A DNA stretch of 64,000 bases from UBA5314 sp964635975 (GCA_964635975.1 CAZWPO010000014.1:14801-78800), one strand, 5' to 3'; positions 25,870-34,951 are shown, counted from the first letter of the stretch. Numbers and translations are program-made. The notes: a model not told the origin generated them from the sequence alone.

Positions 25870-27000
25870 ATGTTCGAATTTAGAATCATAGATGAGGACA
25901 GCCGCAGTTCTGCACGCACCGGGTGCTTTAATACTCCCCATGGGGTCATAGAAACGCCAGTGTTTATGCCGGTAGGAACTCAGGCAACAGTAAAGACATT
26001 GACTCCTGAGGATCTATATGAGATCGGAGTAGACGTAATACTATCAAATACATACCATCTCTATCTCAGACCGGGAGCCGATTTGGTCAGAAAAGCAGGC
26101 GGACTGCATGCCTTCATGGGCTGGGAAAGAAGTATTTTGACGGACAGCGGCGGCTTCCAAGTTTTTTCCCTTAGCAAATTGCGCAAGATAAGCGATGAAG
26201 GTGTTCTTTTTGCCTCCCATATAGATGGATCGCGACATTTCCTTTCGCCGGAGACAGTTATCCAAATCCAGGAGGCTCTGGGGGCAGATATTATTATGTG
26301 TTTCGATGAATGCGCACCCTACCCTTGCAGCTATGAGGAGGCCCTGGATGCTGTGGAACGGACCGAGCTGTGGGCTAAGCGCTGCCGGGATGCCTTGAAA
26401 AGGGAAGACCAATCCCTGTTCGGAATAGTCCAGGGCAACATTTTTCCTGAACTGCGGGAGCGCAGTGCACAGGGGATGCTGGCCATAGATTTTCCCGGTT
26501 ATGCTATCGGAGGCTTGAGCGTGGGGGAGCCCAAGCCAGATATGTATAGGATTCTATCTGTTATGGACAAATGCCTGCCCAAAGATAAACCTCGTTACCT
26601 GATGGGCGTAGGAGCCCCTGAAGATCTGCTTGAAGCCGTGCGCAATGGAGTTGATATGTTTGACTGTGTACTGCCGACTCGTCTGGCTCGCCATGGCAGC
26701 GCTTATACCAGGCAGGGCCGTATCACGGTTAGGAATGCGGCATTTGCAGATGATTTTTCTCCTCTGGATTCGGCTTGTTCATGCAATGTCTGCCGAAAAT
26801 ACAGCCGGGCGTACATCCGGCATTTAATTAAGGCCGGTGAGCTCCTCGCCCATCGCTTACTAAGTTATCATAATATTTACTTTCTCAATGAATTGATGGA
26901 AAATATAAGGAGTGCCATAAAACAGGATGATTATGCATCTTTTTACCAGCGTTTCCTGCAGAACTATATAGGTGACGAGAAGGATTTTGCGTGCCGGTAG
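25870..27000 (+). CDS. tgt: tRNA-guanine transglycosylase
   Basis: The 376-residue enzyme exchanges guanine-34 for preQ1 in GUN-anticodon tRNAs. Seen are the SNTYHLYLRPG and DSGGFQVFSL substrate segments, the catalytic Asp in DMFDCVLPTR, and the zinc site CSCNVCRKYSRAYIRHL with the later His. ATG at 25870, with ribosome binding site AGGAACAGG. Part of the queH-queA-tgt set. Confidence 0.96.
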   Translation: MFEFRIIDEDSRSSARTGCFNTPHGVIETPVFMPVGTQATVKTLTPEDLYEIGVDVILSNTYHLYLRPGADLVRKAGGLHAFMGWERSILTDSGGFQVFSLSKLRKISDEGVLFASHIDGSRHFLSPETVIQIQEALGADIIMCFDECAPYPCSYEEALDAVERTELWAKRCRDALKREDQSLFGIVQGNIFPELRERSAQGMLAIDFPGYAIGGLSVGEPKPDMYRILSVMDKCLPKDKPRYLMGVGAPEDLLEAVRNGVDMFDCVLPTRLARHGSAYTRQGRITVRNAAFADDFSPLDSACSCNVCRKYSRAYIRHLIKAGELLAHRLLSYHNIYFLNELMENIRSAIKQDDYASFYQRFLQNYIGDEKDFACR

Positions 27001-27128
27001 CGAATCTATACAAAGTTTGACACGTATACCTGTTTCCTGCCGGGACTGAAAAATTCCTCACAGGTTAAGCGTATGTGAGCAGAATACTGCCTTTGGGGAA
27101 ACATATTTTATCTTAGTAAGGGGTGAGA

Positions 27129-27410
27129 ATGGATATGAGCAACACTCAGGGTTGGACGAGTATAGCGCTTTATTTTGGTCTGTTTCTAGTGCTTTTCTAT
27201 GTCCTGGTGGTCATGCCGCGCAAGAAACAGGAAAAAAGGCATAAAACAATGCTTGAAGAACTTAAAAGGGGAGACCGGATAATCACTATCGGCGGGATCA
27301 AAGGCCAGATTTCCCAGGTCAAGGATGACGTGATCGTGCTAAAGGTAAGCGAGAATACCGAAATAGAGATTATTAAGAGAGCGGTAGCTATGAGGGACGA
27401 GGAAAAATAA
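27129..27410 (+). CDS. yajC: Preprotein translocase subunit YajC
   Basis: About 93 residues: one membrane helix (about 13-32) followed by the conserved VMPRKKQEKRHKTMLEELK and GDRIITIGGI segments of YajC, an accessory of SecDF. GTG at 27123, ATG at 27129 and ATG at 27135 are all in frame after AAGGGG; 27129 is a compromise. Its place between tgt and secDF is the usual one. The HD-domain gene begins right after the stop codon. Confidence 0.9.
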   Translation: MDMSNTQGWTSIALYFGLFLVLFYVLVVMPRKKQEKRHKTMLEELKRGDRIITIGGIKGQISQVKDDVIVLKVSENTEIEIIKRAVAMRDEEK

Positions 27411-28070
27411 ATGCTGGGACTTGAGGATGTCAAGAGTAACCCTCTGGTTACGACTTTTATTCAAAAGGGCAATGACTATCTTGAGACACTCGGTTTCGGA
27501 GACCATGGCTTCCTACATGTGACTCTGGTTTCTCAACTGGCAAAAGAGATAATGCAAAAGTTGGGTTATAGCAGCAGACTGGCAGAATTAGCCGGTATTG
27601 CAGGCTATATGCACGATATCGGTAATGTCGTTGAGAGAGAAACGCACAGCCAGAGCGGCGCGCTTCTGGCCTTGGAAATCCTGCGTCGCATGGGTATGGA
27701 TGCTGAAGAGATATCATTCATATCGGCAGCCATCGGCAACCATGATTCCGGTAGCGGGCACCCGGTCAACGAGATTGCGGCAGCGCTTATTCTAGCTGAT
27801 AAGACCCATGTTCACCGCAACCGGGTGAGAAATCTCGAAGTGGCCGCCTTCGATATTCACGACCGGGTCAATTATGCGGTTATGTATTCCATTCTTAACA
27901 TAAATGAAGATGCGCGCTTAATAACCATGGAGCTTAGCATAGACATAGAAATATGCCCGGTTATGGAGTATTTCGAGATCTTTATGAGCAGGATGCTCTT
28001 GTGCAGGCGGGCAGCGGCGTTTTTGGGCTGTGAATTTGAGCTGGTGATAAATGGAGCCAAGCTTATATAA
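27411..28070 (+). CDS. HD-domain phosphohydrolase
   Basis: The 219-residue protein has an HD metal-hydrolase signature: HVTL near residue 37, then AGYMHDIGN (His-Asp pair), NHDSG, and DKTHVHRN further on. Substrate is unknown; HD proteins of this kind hydrolyse nucleotides or cyclic nucleotides. ATG at 27411 abuts the yajC stop codon, so translation is probably coupled. It sits between yajC and secD, a position held by similar HD genes in related Clostridia. Confidence 0.8.
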   Translation: MLGLEDVKSNPLVTTFIQKGNDYLETLGFGDHGFLHVTLVSQLAKEIMQKLGYSSRLAELAGIAGYMHDIGNVVERETHSQSGALLALEILRRMGMDAEEISFISAAIGNHDSGSGHPVNEIAAALILADKTHVHRNRVRNLEVAAFDIHDRVNYAVMYSILNINEDARLITMELSIDIEICPVMEYFEIFMSRMLLCRRAAAFLGCEFELVINGAKLI

Positions 28071-28103
28071 ATAGATGAAAAGTTGTGGGAAGGAGGCTAT
28101 TTG

Positions 28104-29312
28104 GTGCAGAAAAATACCAGTATAGCAATTATTCTGAGCGCTTTCGTGATTGTAGCTTTGTTGGGCTATGTGTTATATAACCCGATCAAAAACAATCTGA
28201 AACTGGGAATGGATTTAAGAGGCGGGCTGCGCGTAGTATTGCAGGCCCAGGAATCTGAAGGCCAGGCTGTAACCAAGGATACCCTTGTAAAGGCAGTTGC
28301 TATTATGAAGGACCGTGTTGATGCGCTGGGAGTTAAAGAAACCAATGTTTATTCCCAGGGTACGGACCGGATAGTTATAGAGATGGCAGGGGAAACAGAT
28401 CCGGAAGCCGCCATCGATGTGCTTGGCAAGACAGCACAGCTGGAATTCAGGGATGAAAAGAATAAAGTTTTGGTCACAGGCGACCACTTGAGCAACGCAG
28501 CTGCCGGTGCACACCCTAGCGGCAACGGCACGTTCGTTGTAAACATCGAGTTCGACAAGGAAGGAGCCGAGCTTTTTGCCAAAGCCACTGCGGCCAATGT
28601 AGGAAAACCATTGGCAATCGTACTGGATAATGAGGTGATAAGCGCCCCCAGGGTCAACCAGGCCATAAGCGGTGGGGAAGCCTATATAGAGGGCAGCTTT
28701 GACGCTAAATCGGCTAATGATCTGGCGGTACTGCTCCGTTCAGGCGCTCTGCCAGTTAGCTTGAAGGTCATGGAAAAACGCACAGTCGGGCCTACACTGG
28801 GCGCTGATTCCCTGGATAAAAGCGTTAAAGCCGGCATTATAGGCTTGATAGCTATTCTGATATTTATGCTGGGTTATTATCGCTTGCCCGGCCTAGTCGC
28901 TGACTTGTCCATGGTCTTATACTCAATATTAGTAGTGGGGACTATGTATTTCCTGGGATCGGTATTCACTGTGCCTGGTATAGCCGGTTTTATTCTATCC
29001 ATAGGCATGGCGGTCGATGCGAATGTTATCATATATGAGAGGATTAAAGAAGAACTGAGATCCGGGAAGACGATTCACGCCGGTATTGACGCCGGCTTCA
29101 AAAGAGCATTCTGGACCATCTTCGATTCCAATATAACGACACTTATTACGGCTCTGATCCTCATGTATTTTGGAACCGGCGCCGTAAAAGGTTTTGCCAT
29201 CACCTTGACCATAGGGTTGGTTGCCAGCCTGTTGGTGGCGCTTACCTTTACCCGCTTCTTGCTGGCGGCTTTTGCTCATGTGACCGATAATAAAAAACTA
29301 TATGGGGTATAA
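28104..29312 (+). CDS. secD: Protein translocase subunit SecD
   Basis: The 402-residue protein has an N-terminal helix, the GMDLRGGLRVVLQ motif, a large extracytoplasmic region and five C-terminal helices with the FILSIGMAVDANVIIYERIKEE motif. With SecF it uses the proton or sodium gradient to help complete secretion. AGGAGG lies inside the longer in-frame reading, so GTG at 28104, seven bases beyond it, is the likely start rather than TTG at 28083. secF follows after 12 bp. Confidence 0.93.
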   Translation: MQKNTSIAIILSAFVIVALLGYVLYNPIKNNLKLGMDLRGGLRVVLQAQESEGQAVTKDTLVKAVAIMKDRVDALGVKETNVYSQGTDRIVIEMAGETDPEAAIDVLGKTAQLEFRDEKNKVLVTGDHLSNAAAGAHPSGNGTFVVNIEFDKEGAELFAKATAANVGKPLAIVLDNEVISAPRVNQAISGGEAYIEGSFDAKSANDLAVLLRSGALPVSLKVMEKRTVGPTLGADSLDKSVKAGIIGLIAILIFMLGYYRLPGLVADLSMVLYSILVVGTMYFLGSVFTVPGIAGFILSIGMAVDANVIIYERIKEELRSGKTIHAGIDAGFKRAFWTIFDSNITTLITALILMYFGTGAVKGFAITLTIGLVASLLVALTFTRFLLAAFAHVTDNKKLYGV

Positions 29313-29324
29313 GGAGGGGAGCCA

Positions 29325-30170
29325 ATGAAGCTGATTGAGAAAAGGAATATATTTTATATCATTTCGATAATATTAGTCCTGGCCAGCCTTGTATCTCTGG
29401 CTACCCGCCAGCTCAATGCCGGGATCGATTTCAAGGGCGGATCTATAATGCAGTTCAAAATGGATCCAGCCGTTACTACAGCTGATGTGCGCGCTGCCCT
29501 TGAAGATATCCAACTGGGCAAGGAAGCCGAAATACAGCAGAGCGGGGAACAGTATATAATTCGCACCCCGGAACTCAGCCAGGAGCAGAGCAAACAAATA
29601 ACCAGCACATTACAAACTAGATTCCCAGGTACAGAATATCTTTCGGCCGAGACAGTTGGGGCAGTTATAGGCAAAGAACTCTGGCAGAAAGCTATCTGGG
29701 CTACAGCCCTGGGATGTCTCTTAATGCTTATCTATATATCCTTCCGCTTTGAGTGGAAATTCGGAATAGGTGCCATTGCTGCCGAACTGCATGACATTAT
29801 CATCGTTCTGGGAATATTCTCGTTTTTCCAGTGGGAAATCAATACCTCTTTTATTGCGGCGATCCTCACCGTGGTTGGATATTCGATAAATGACACCATC
29901 GTTATCTTCGATAGAATACGGGAGAACCTGCGCAGCAAGAAGAAAGAGGATTATGCGATCCTGGTTAACCGAAGTATCCTACAATCGTTGAACCGTTCCA
30001 TTAATACGGTTCTGACCTGTGTATTCGCACTCGTCGCCCTGCTCATTTTTGGCGGCGTTACCATAAAATATTTTGTGATAGCGATGTTAATCGGTTTTCT
30101 GGTAGGAGCTTATTCATCCATTTTTGTGGCCAGCCCGGTCTGGTATGAACTAAACGAAAAATTCCGCTAA
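29325..30170 (+). CDS. secF: Protein translocase subunit SecF
   Basis: The 281-residue partner of SecD has six helices and the conserved GIDFKGGSIMQFK and VVGYSINDTIVIFDRIREN motifs. ATG at 29325 follows AAGGAGGGG. It ends the yajC-secDF group; its terminator hairpin is at 30223-30247 and has been duplicated by the repeat elements that follow. Confidence 0.94.
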   Translation: MKLIEKRNIFYIISIILVLASLVSLATRQLNAGIDFKGGSIMQFKMDPAVTTADVRAALEDIQLGKEAEIQQSGEQYIIRTPELSQEQSKQITSTLQTRFPGTEYLSAETVGAVIGKELWQKAIWATALGCLLMLIYISFRFEWKFGIGAIAAELHDIIIVLGIFSFFQWEINTSFIAAILTVVGYSINDTIVIFDRIRENLRSKKKEDYAILVNRSILQSLNRSINTVLTCVFALVALLIFGGVTIKYFVIAMLIGFLVGAYSSIFVASPVWYELNEKFR

Positions 30171-30221
30171 GAATAGACTTATACCCAGCTATACGACCAG
30201 CACCGAAGGTGTTGAACAAAA

Positions 30222-30248
30222 AGAGGACTTCACATGCTGAAGTCCTCT
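30222..30248 (+). terminator. secF terminator hairpin, copy 1 of 3
   Basis: GAGGACTTCA (30223-30232), loop CATGC, TGAAGTCCTC (30238-30247), flanked by A and T. The same 26 bases recur at 30400-30425 and 30577-30602. The T-run of a working terminator follows only the third copy. Confidence 0.85.
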
Positions 30249-30400
30249 CAGACTGTCAAAAAAGGCGACTAGCTGTGTCACTACACAAAGCCCGCTCGGT
30301 CACCGTATCCCATATACGGCTCAATCGCGGGCTTTATTTGTTCCTTGCTATTCACCTTTTTTGCTCGCTCTGCCAGGGTGTCAACTTCTTTGACACCCTG
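30249..30400 (+). mobile_element. 152-bp terminator-targeting MITE, copy B
   Basis: The element runs from CAGACTGTC to GACACCCTG. Its ends are imperfect inverted repeats, 16 of 21 positions matching. Internal stems are AAAGCCCGC (30287-30295) with GCGGGCTTT (30327-30335), enclosing CCGTAT (30303-30308) with ATACGG (30314-30319). An outer pair is AAAAAAGG with CCTTTTTT, and a terminal hairpin is CAGGGTGTC with GACACCCTG. It has the same length and end sequences as copy A at 20756, and is identical to copy C. No coding capacity; a reading frame across the repeats is fortuitous. Confidence 0.75.
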
Positions 30401-30425
30401 AGGACTTCACATGCTGAAGTCCTCT
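30401..30425 (+). repeat. secF terminator hairpin, copy 2 of 3
   Basis: Exact copy of the secF terminator hairpin between elements B and C. The repeating unit hairpin plus element is 177 bp (30223-30399 and 30400-30576). Confidence 0.85.
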
Positions 30426-30577
30426 CAGACTGTCAAAAAAGGCGACTAGCTGTGTCACTACACAAAGCCCGCTCGGTCACCGTATCCCATATACGGCTCA
30501 ATCGCGGGCTTTATTTGTTCCTTGCTATTCACCTTTTTTGCTCGCTCTGCCAGGGTGTCAACTTCTTTGACACCCTG
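30426..30577 (+). mobile_element. 152-bp terminator-targeting MITE, copy C
   Basis: Identical to copy B over its whole length, which suggests a recent tandem duplication of the 177-bp hairpin-plus-element unit or a very recent second insertion. It is flanked on both sides by the secF terminator hairpin. Confidence 0.75.
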
Positions 30578-30607
30578 AGGACTTCACATGCTGAAGTCCT
30601 CTTTTTA
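30578..30607 (+). terminator. secF terminator hairpin, copy 3, with T-run
   Basis: Third exact copy of the hairpin (arms 30577-30586 and 30592-30601) followed by TTTTT. This is the only copy with a proper T-run and so probably the working terminator. Confidence 0.85.
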
Positions 30608-30708
30608 TGCAATTGTTTCTCATGTATAGTGTATATCTCACCCGTATGTCGTTCACAAACGAGTTCTTAATGTTACAATAAACAAAATCCTTCTTGGGAG
30701 TGGGAGTA

Positions 30709-32016
30709 TTGCGTTTTTCCGGTACTATTAAAGTCAATCCGGCCGGGCACCTTGAAGTAGGAGGGGTGGATGTACTGGACCTGGTTAGAGAATTTGGAAC
30801 ACCTCTCTGGGTCATGGATGAGGATGGATTCAGGCAAAACTGCCGTGAGGTAAAAAATGCTTTTAATCAGCTGGGAGATTCACTGGTTGTTTACGCTAGC
30901 AAAACCCTGAGCAACCTGTCGCTTACCAAAATAGTAGAACAGGAAGGCTTAGGTTTGGATGTTGCCTCCGGAGGGGAGTTGTATACTGCTATTCAGGCTG
31001 GTTTTCCTTTGGAAAAGGTATATTTCCATGGTAATAATAAAAGCCGGTCCGAAATGGACATGGCTATTCGAGCTCAGGTAGGGCGAATTGTTGTCGACAA
31101 CTTCTATGAACTCCAGCAGCTTAACCGCCTTTGTGCCTGCAAAGGCAGCATGCAGGACATTTTACTTCGCATTACCCCTGGAGTTGAAGCACACACCCAT
31201 GATTTTATCAAGACCGGACAAATAGATTCAAAGTTTGGCTTTACCCTGGCGGACGGGCAGGCCGGTGAAGCAGTGGCAGCGGCCATTCAATGCCGCAATT
31301 TAAATGTGGTTGGTCTGCACTGCCACATAGGCTCACAGATATTTGAAATGGAATCATTTAAAGATGCCGCCTTACTAATGATGGATTTCCTTAATGGCCT
31401 TAAAAGAGATTATCAATTTGAAGCCCAGGAGCTTAACATGGGGGGAGGATTTGGGATATATTACTATCCTGGGGATAAACCTGCAGAAGCTGGTGAATGG
31501 GCTCAAGCTGTTGTTGCGTCCGTCCAGGAAAAATGCCGGGAATATAACCTTGAAGTGCCGAGAATTATAGTTGAACCGGGAAGAGCTCTGGCGGGTCCAG
31601 CGGGCATTACTCTTTATACACTTGGATCTTATAAAGAAGTAAAGGGTGTGAGAAAATATTTTGCGGTGGACGGAGGAATGGCTGACAATCCGCGACCCGC
31701 TTTGTACGGATCAAAGTATCAGGCCTTACTTGCTAACAAGGCTGGTATTGATCCTCAAGAAGTCGTTTCTATAGCGGGAAAGTGCTGCGAAAGCGGAGAT
31801 GTGTTAATATGGGATGCATACTTGCCTGTAGTAGAGCCGGGAGACATACTGGCTGTACTGGCCACGGGCGCTTATAATTATGCCATGTCAATGAATTACA
31901 ACCGTCTGCCCAGACCTGCAATGGTGCTAGTAAGAAACGGATCTGCCGAGCTTATTCTAAAAAGAGAGAGCTATGAGGATCTCATTCGCAATGACATATT
32001 ATTAGAACGACTTTAA
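30709..32016 (+). CDS. lysA: Diaminopimelate decarboxylase
   Basis: This PLP fold-III enzyme of about 435 residues makes lysine from meso-diaminopimelate. Features in order: VVYASKTLSN with the PLP lysine, HCHIGSQ, NMGGGFGIYY, EPGRALAG and the CCESGDVL segment donating the second-subunit Cys. The protein start is uncertain: TTG at 30694 is possible, but TTG at 30709 lies eight bases after GGGAG and begins next to the conserved FSGTIKVNPAG. It stands alone after the secF repeat array and converges on the KimA-like gene. Confidence 0.92.
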   Translation: MRFSGTIKVNPAGHLEVGGVDVLDLVREFGTPLWVMDEDGFRQNCREVKNAFNQLGDSLVVYASKTLSNLSLTKIVEQEGLGLDVASGGELYTAIQAGFPLEKVYFHGNNKSRSEMDMAIRAQVGRIVVDNFYELQQLNRLCACKGSMQDILLRITPGVEAHTHDFIKTGQIDSKFGFTLADGQAGEAVAAAIQCRNLNVVGLHCHIGSQIFEMESFKDAALLMMDFLNGLKRDYQFEAQELNMGGGFGIYYYPGDKPAEAGEWAQAVVASVQEKCREYNLEVPRIIVEPGRALAGPAGITLYTLGSYKEVKGVRKYFAVDGGMADNPRPALYGSKYQALLANKAGIDPQEVVSIAGKCCESGDVLIWDAYLPVVEPGDILAVLATGAYNYAMSMNYNRLPRPAMVLVRNGSAELILKRESYEDLIRNDILLERL

Positions 32017-32136
32017 AACGGGAGAAACAAACAAGAAGCCCGTTCAATCCACCTTATTCGTTGAGCGAAGCGAACAAAGATCCTAGTGCCCGAAGGGTGC
32101 TTCGACTTTATTGCTCGCTCTATGTTATTCTATACC

Positions 32137-34026
32137 TTATTTCTCCATACCCTTGGAGAGCCGGTAGGCTTTTAGATCGTCAAGATAAAAAGGAATGATC
32201 GAAACCACCACATTTCGTTTCTTGAGCATGGCATTGGCAATAAAAAGACTGGTATTATTATGCAGGGCCATCTCCCAGCGATGAGAGACAAAGAATTGCG
32301 GCAGCAGAACAGTGATAACGTCGCCCGGTTGAGAAGCGTGTTCTTCTGAATCGATATATTCGGTAAGCAGTTGAACAATTTCACGATAGGGAGAAAATTT
32401 GATGATTAAAGGTATATCCGTGTTGAGCAGAGCCCATTTGCGCCTTAGCTTGTCAGCGGCGCCTTCATATATTTCCACATGAAATGCTTCGACATTGGGA
32501 GTGATACTTCGAGCATAGCGCAGAGCCTTTACCACCATAGAGTTGAGACTATCAATGGGCACTATTACATGATGAGAGTAAGTAGTGGTAAAAGAAAGCT
32601 CGGGAAGGTATTCATTGGGAATATCCAATTGCTTCGCAACTGATCCATAGTGTTTTTTAATCTTAAGCATACCCAGGATGAGCAGGGGTACCACGACCGC
32701 AACGACCCAGGCACCTTCGGTGAATTTATTATATCCAACAATGACAACTGTAGTTAGAGTCGCTGAAGCTCCAAGACCGTTGACCAGGATTTTCAAACTC
32801 CATCCTGGAGAACGCTTCTTCCACCAGTGAACTACCATACCCATCTGTGAAAGCGTAAAAGAGGTAAACACGCCCACTGCATAGAGGGCAATTAGTTTGT
32901 GGGTATCGGCCTGGAAAATAATCACAAGGATAACGGCCATTAAAGTCAGCATGATGATGCCATTATTAAAATTTAAGCGGTGGCCACGCATGGAGAGCTG
33001 CCGGGGGGCGTAGCCGTCCTGGGCAATTATCGAGAGCAGGGTAGGGAACCCGGCAAAGGCTGTATTAGCAGCCATGGCTAGAATAATGGCCGTAGTGGCC
33101 GATATAATATAGAACATAGCGCTGCGTCCAAAAATGCTTTGAGTTAACTGAGCCAGGATAGTTATTTGGTCTTTAGGATATACCTGGTATAACTGGGCGA
33201 GATAAGCAACGCCGCCAAAACATACGATTATTGCACTGGCAAGCATTACATAAACAATTTTGGCATTTCTTTTTCGAGGTTCTTTAAAATGCGGAACGGC
33301 ATCAACAACTGCCTCAACTCCGGTCAAAGCAGCACAGCCGGATGCAAATGCTTTGAGCAGAAGAAAAATGGTTATTGCTTGTGTGCCAATATCAATATTG
33401 GAAGCGATATGGGCGGGGGCGTCAGTTACAATTGTACTTGAGTGTTTACCGATGCCTGCCACAATGAGTGCGACAATTGATAGAATAAAAGCATAGGTGG
33501 GAAAGCTGAAGATTCGCGATGACTCGCGTACACCTCTGATATTGCCAACAGTTAGAAGAAAAATGAATAAGACCGCAATCCAAACTCGCTCCGGGTATAG
33601 GCCGGGAAAAGCCGATGTAACTGCTGCGGTTCCGGCTGTGATACTTACCGCAACCGTAAGAGTATAATCCACCATTAATGAAGCCCCGGCAATCAGACCA
33701 AAAGTAGGTCCAAGATTTTCTTTCGTGACGATATATGCTCCGCCCCCGTTAGGGTAGGCATCTACTATGTGTCTGTAGGAAAATACCAGGATTAATAGAA
33801 GTGCAATTATGGTTAAGGAAACACGTGGCATCCAAAGAAACGAAGCAAGACCTACTACGGGATATAATACTAACATAATTTCTTCCGTAGCATAGGCAAC
33901 TGAAGATATGGAATCGCTGGCAAGTATGGGCATGCCCCAGAAGACACTTAACTTTTCATCACCCAGTTGGCTGCTGGCCATGCTCTTGCCAAAGATGAAC
34001 CTGCCCAAACGCCGCATTAACAACAA
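32137..34026 (-). CDS. APC-family permease, KimA-like potassium importer
   Basis: The 629-residue protein has about 12 membrane helices and a cytoplasmic C-terminal domain of about 150 residues. Its beginning (IFGKSMASSQLGDEKLS, then SDSISSVAYATEEIM and YPNGGGAYIVTKENLG) closely follows Bacillus KimA (YdaO), a high-affinity K+/H+ symporter inhibited by c-di-AMP. I therefore prefer K+ import to amino acid transport, though the family contains both. The start is one of two tandem TTG codons (34026 or 34023) behind AGAAGG. A good promoter lies upstream; the 110-base leader shows no recognisable c-di-AMP riboswitch. Confidence 0.75.
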   Translation of the reverse strand: MLLMRRLGRFIFGKSMASSQLGDEKLSVFWGMPILASDSISSVAYATEEIMLVLYPVVGLASFLWMPRVSLTIIALLLILVFSYRHIVDAYPNGGGAYIVTKENLGPTFGLIAGASLMVDYTLTVAVSITAGTAAVTSAFPGLYPERVWIAVLFIFLLTVGNIRGVRESSRIFSFPTYAFILSIVALIVAGIGKHSSTIVTDAPAHIASNIDIGTQAITIFLLLKAFASGCAALTGVEAVVDAVPHFKEPRKRNAKIVYVMLASAIIVCFGGVAYLAQLYQVYPKDQITILAQLTQSIFGRSAMFYIISATTAIILAMAANTAFAGFPTLLSIIAQDGYAPRQLSMRGHRLNFNNGIIMLTLMAVILVIIFQADTHKLIALYAVGVFTSFTLSQMGMVVHWWKKRSPGWSLKILVNGLGASATLTTVVIVGYNKFTEGAWVVAVVVPLLILGMLKIKKHYGSVAKQLDIPNEYLPELSFTTTYSHHVIVPIDSLNSMVVKALRYARSITPNVEAFHVEIYEGAADKLRRKWALLNTDIPLIIKFSPYREIVQLLTEYIDSEEHASQPGDVITVLLPQFFVSHRWEMALHNNTSLFIANAMLKKRNVVVSIIPFYLDDLKAYRLSKGMEK

Positions 34027-34143
34027 CGTACCTTCTCTCTTTAGAAAAATGGGACCCCGGGTTTAGTTAAAGAATTCGATATTAAGCCAGGGGGCGGCTG
34101 ATTAAAAAGGACAAAACTTAGTAAATTATGGGGCACTGAAAAT

Positions 34144-34171
34144 ATTATAGCCTTCGTACGCTACTTGTAAA
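34144..34171 (-). promoter_or_regulatory. Sigma-A promoter of the KimA-like gene
   Basis: On the minus strand: TTTACA (34171-34166), 16-bp spacer, TATAAT (34149-34144). The -10 is perfect. It would give a leader of about 110 nucleotides before the coding region. Confidence 0.6.
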
Positions 34172-34313
34172 GAGTTATTTTATTGTCTCATCAAACAATG
34201 AGGTTTAATCAGCGTGGAAGATATATTATTCTTTGATAATGCGTGGAGTTAAACGAGATGCTTCACAATTTAGAAAGCCGGACCTTGCCTCCCGGCAGTG
34301 GAGGTGATTTATA

Positions 34314-34382
34314 ATGCCTCAAGGATGTCAACAAGAAATCTTCAACGATACTGCAAGCTGCTGCACAAAACCAAGGGATTAA
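34314..34382 (+). CDS. Candidate small Cys-containing peptide (22 aa)
   Basis: ATG at 34314 follows a near-perfect ribosome binding site, GGAGGTGAT, at optimal spacing. The product is 22 residues: MPQGCQQEIF then NDTASCCTKPRD, with three Cys including a CC pair and no hydrophobic stretch. It could be a real small peptide, a leader peptide or chance. Nothing in the sequence identifies a family. The next gene begins 164 bp downstream. Confidence 0.35.
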   Translation: MPQGCQQEIFNDTASCCTKPRD

Positions 34383-34546
34383 TAAATGCTGATGAAAGCT
34401 GTCTTTAAACCCCAGAATATGTAAACAAATGTTAAAATATGCCGACAAATACCAGCGAGTATGAACATAAACATGAATATTATGGCAAAATTAAAAATAA
34501 ACAAAAGATTGCAAAACGATATTTAGAGACTTAAGGGGGGATTCTA

Positions 34547-34951
34547 GTGAATGAGATCCATGTCGTTACTTGTTTCCTGCAATGGGAGGGTAAGGTGCTT
34601 CTATTTAAAAGAAGCGGGCAGGTTGGAACCTATCGACAAAAGTGGGCTGGCATCAGCGGTTATTTAGAAGAGCCAAAAACGCCCTTTCAGCAGGCGCTTA
34701 GTGAGATAGAAGAGGAAACCGGGTTATCCGCAAGTGACTGCGTTATTGCTGCAAAAGGAGAGCCGATAAAAATCATCGACCGGGAGATGGACAGAACCTG
34801 GGTGGTTCATCCTTTTCGATTCTTATTGCATGACGCTGGTGGAATTCAGCTGGATTGGGAACACAGCGAGTACAGATGGATCGAACCAGATAGTATGGCT
34901 GGATACGATACAGTCCCCGGTCTTTACGAGGCCTGGAGCAGAGTTAAATGA
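34547..34951 (+). CDS. Nudix hydrolase
   Basis: The 134-residue protein has a Nudix box, GYLEEPKTPFQQALSEIEEETG (about residues 38-60 overall), in which the usual Arg before the Glu cluster is Ser. The catalytic Glu residues are kept. Nudix enzymes hydrolyse nucleoside diphosphates linked to another moiety; the substrate here is unknown. GTG at 34547 follows GGGGGG. Its last four bases overlap the start of the eIF2B-like gene (ATGA), so the two proteins are translationally coupled and likely work together. Confidence 0.85.
   Translation: MNEIHVVTCFLQWEGKVLLFKRSGQVGTYRQKWAGISGYLEEPKTPFQQALSEIEEETGLSASDCVIAAKGEPIKIIDREMDRTWVVHPFRFLLHDAGGIQLDWEHSEYRWIEPDSMAGYDTVPGLYEAWSRVK

Larger units (their letters stand above)
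34027..34546. other. 520-bp intergenic region between divergent genes
   Basis: It holds the promoter of the KimA-like gene (34144-34171), a candidate 22-codon ORF (34314-34382) with a GCCGG/CCGGC hairpin before it, and A/T-rich sequence up to the Nudix gene. I see no riboswitch, tRNA or repeat. Confidence 0.55.

Noticed and set aside
30222..30607. CRISPR-like array (repeat-insert-repeat-insert-repeat)
   Set aside because: The inserts are identical and 152 bp long, the repeats are terminator hairpins, and no cas gene is nearby.
30209..30670. Open reading frame of about 150 codons with an internal amino acid repeat across the secF-lysA gap
   Set aside because: It arises only because the 177-bp repeat unit (59 codons) stays in frame when duplicated; there is no ribosome binding site, and the DNA is explained by hairpins and non-coding elements.
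32017..32136. Possible degenerate relative of the 152-bp element between lysA and the KimA-like gene
   Set aside because: TTGCTCGCTCT and a GCCCGTTCAATC stretch recall the element, but the ends, length and flanking hairpin duplication are missing, so the resemblance is too slight to call.
34027..34140. c-di-AMP (ydaO-type) riboswitch in the leader of the KimA-like gene
   Set aside because: The leader is about the right size but I could not find the conserved core segments of that riboswitch.
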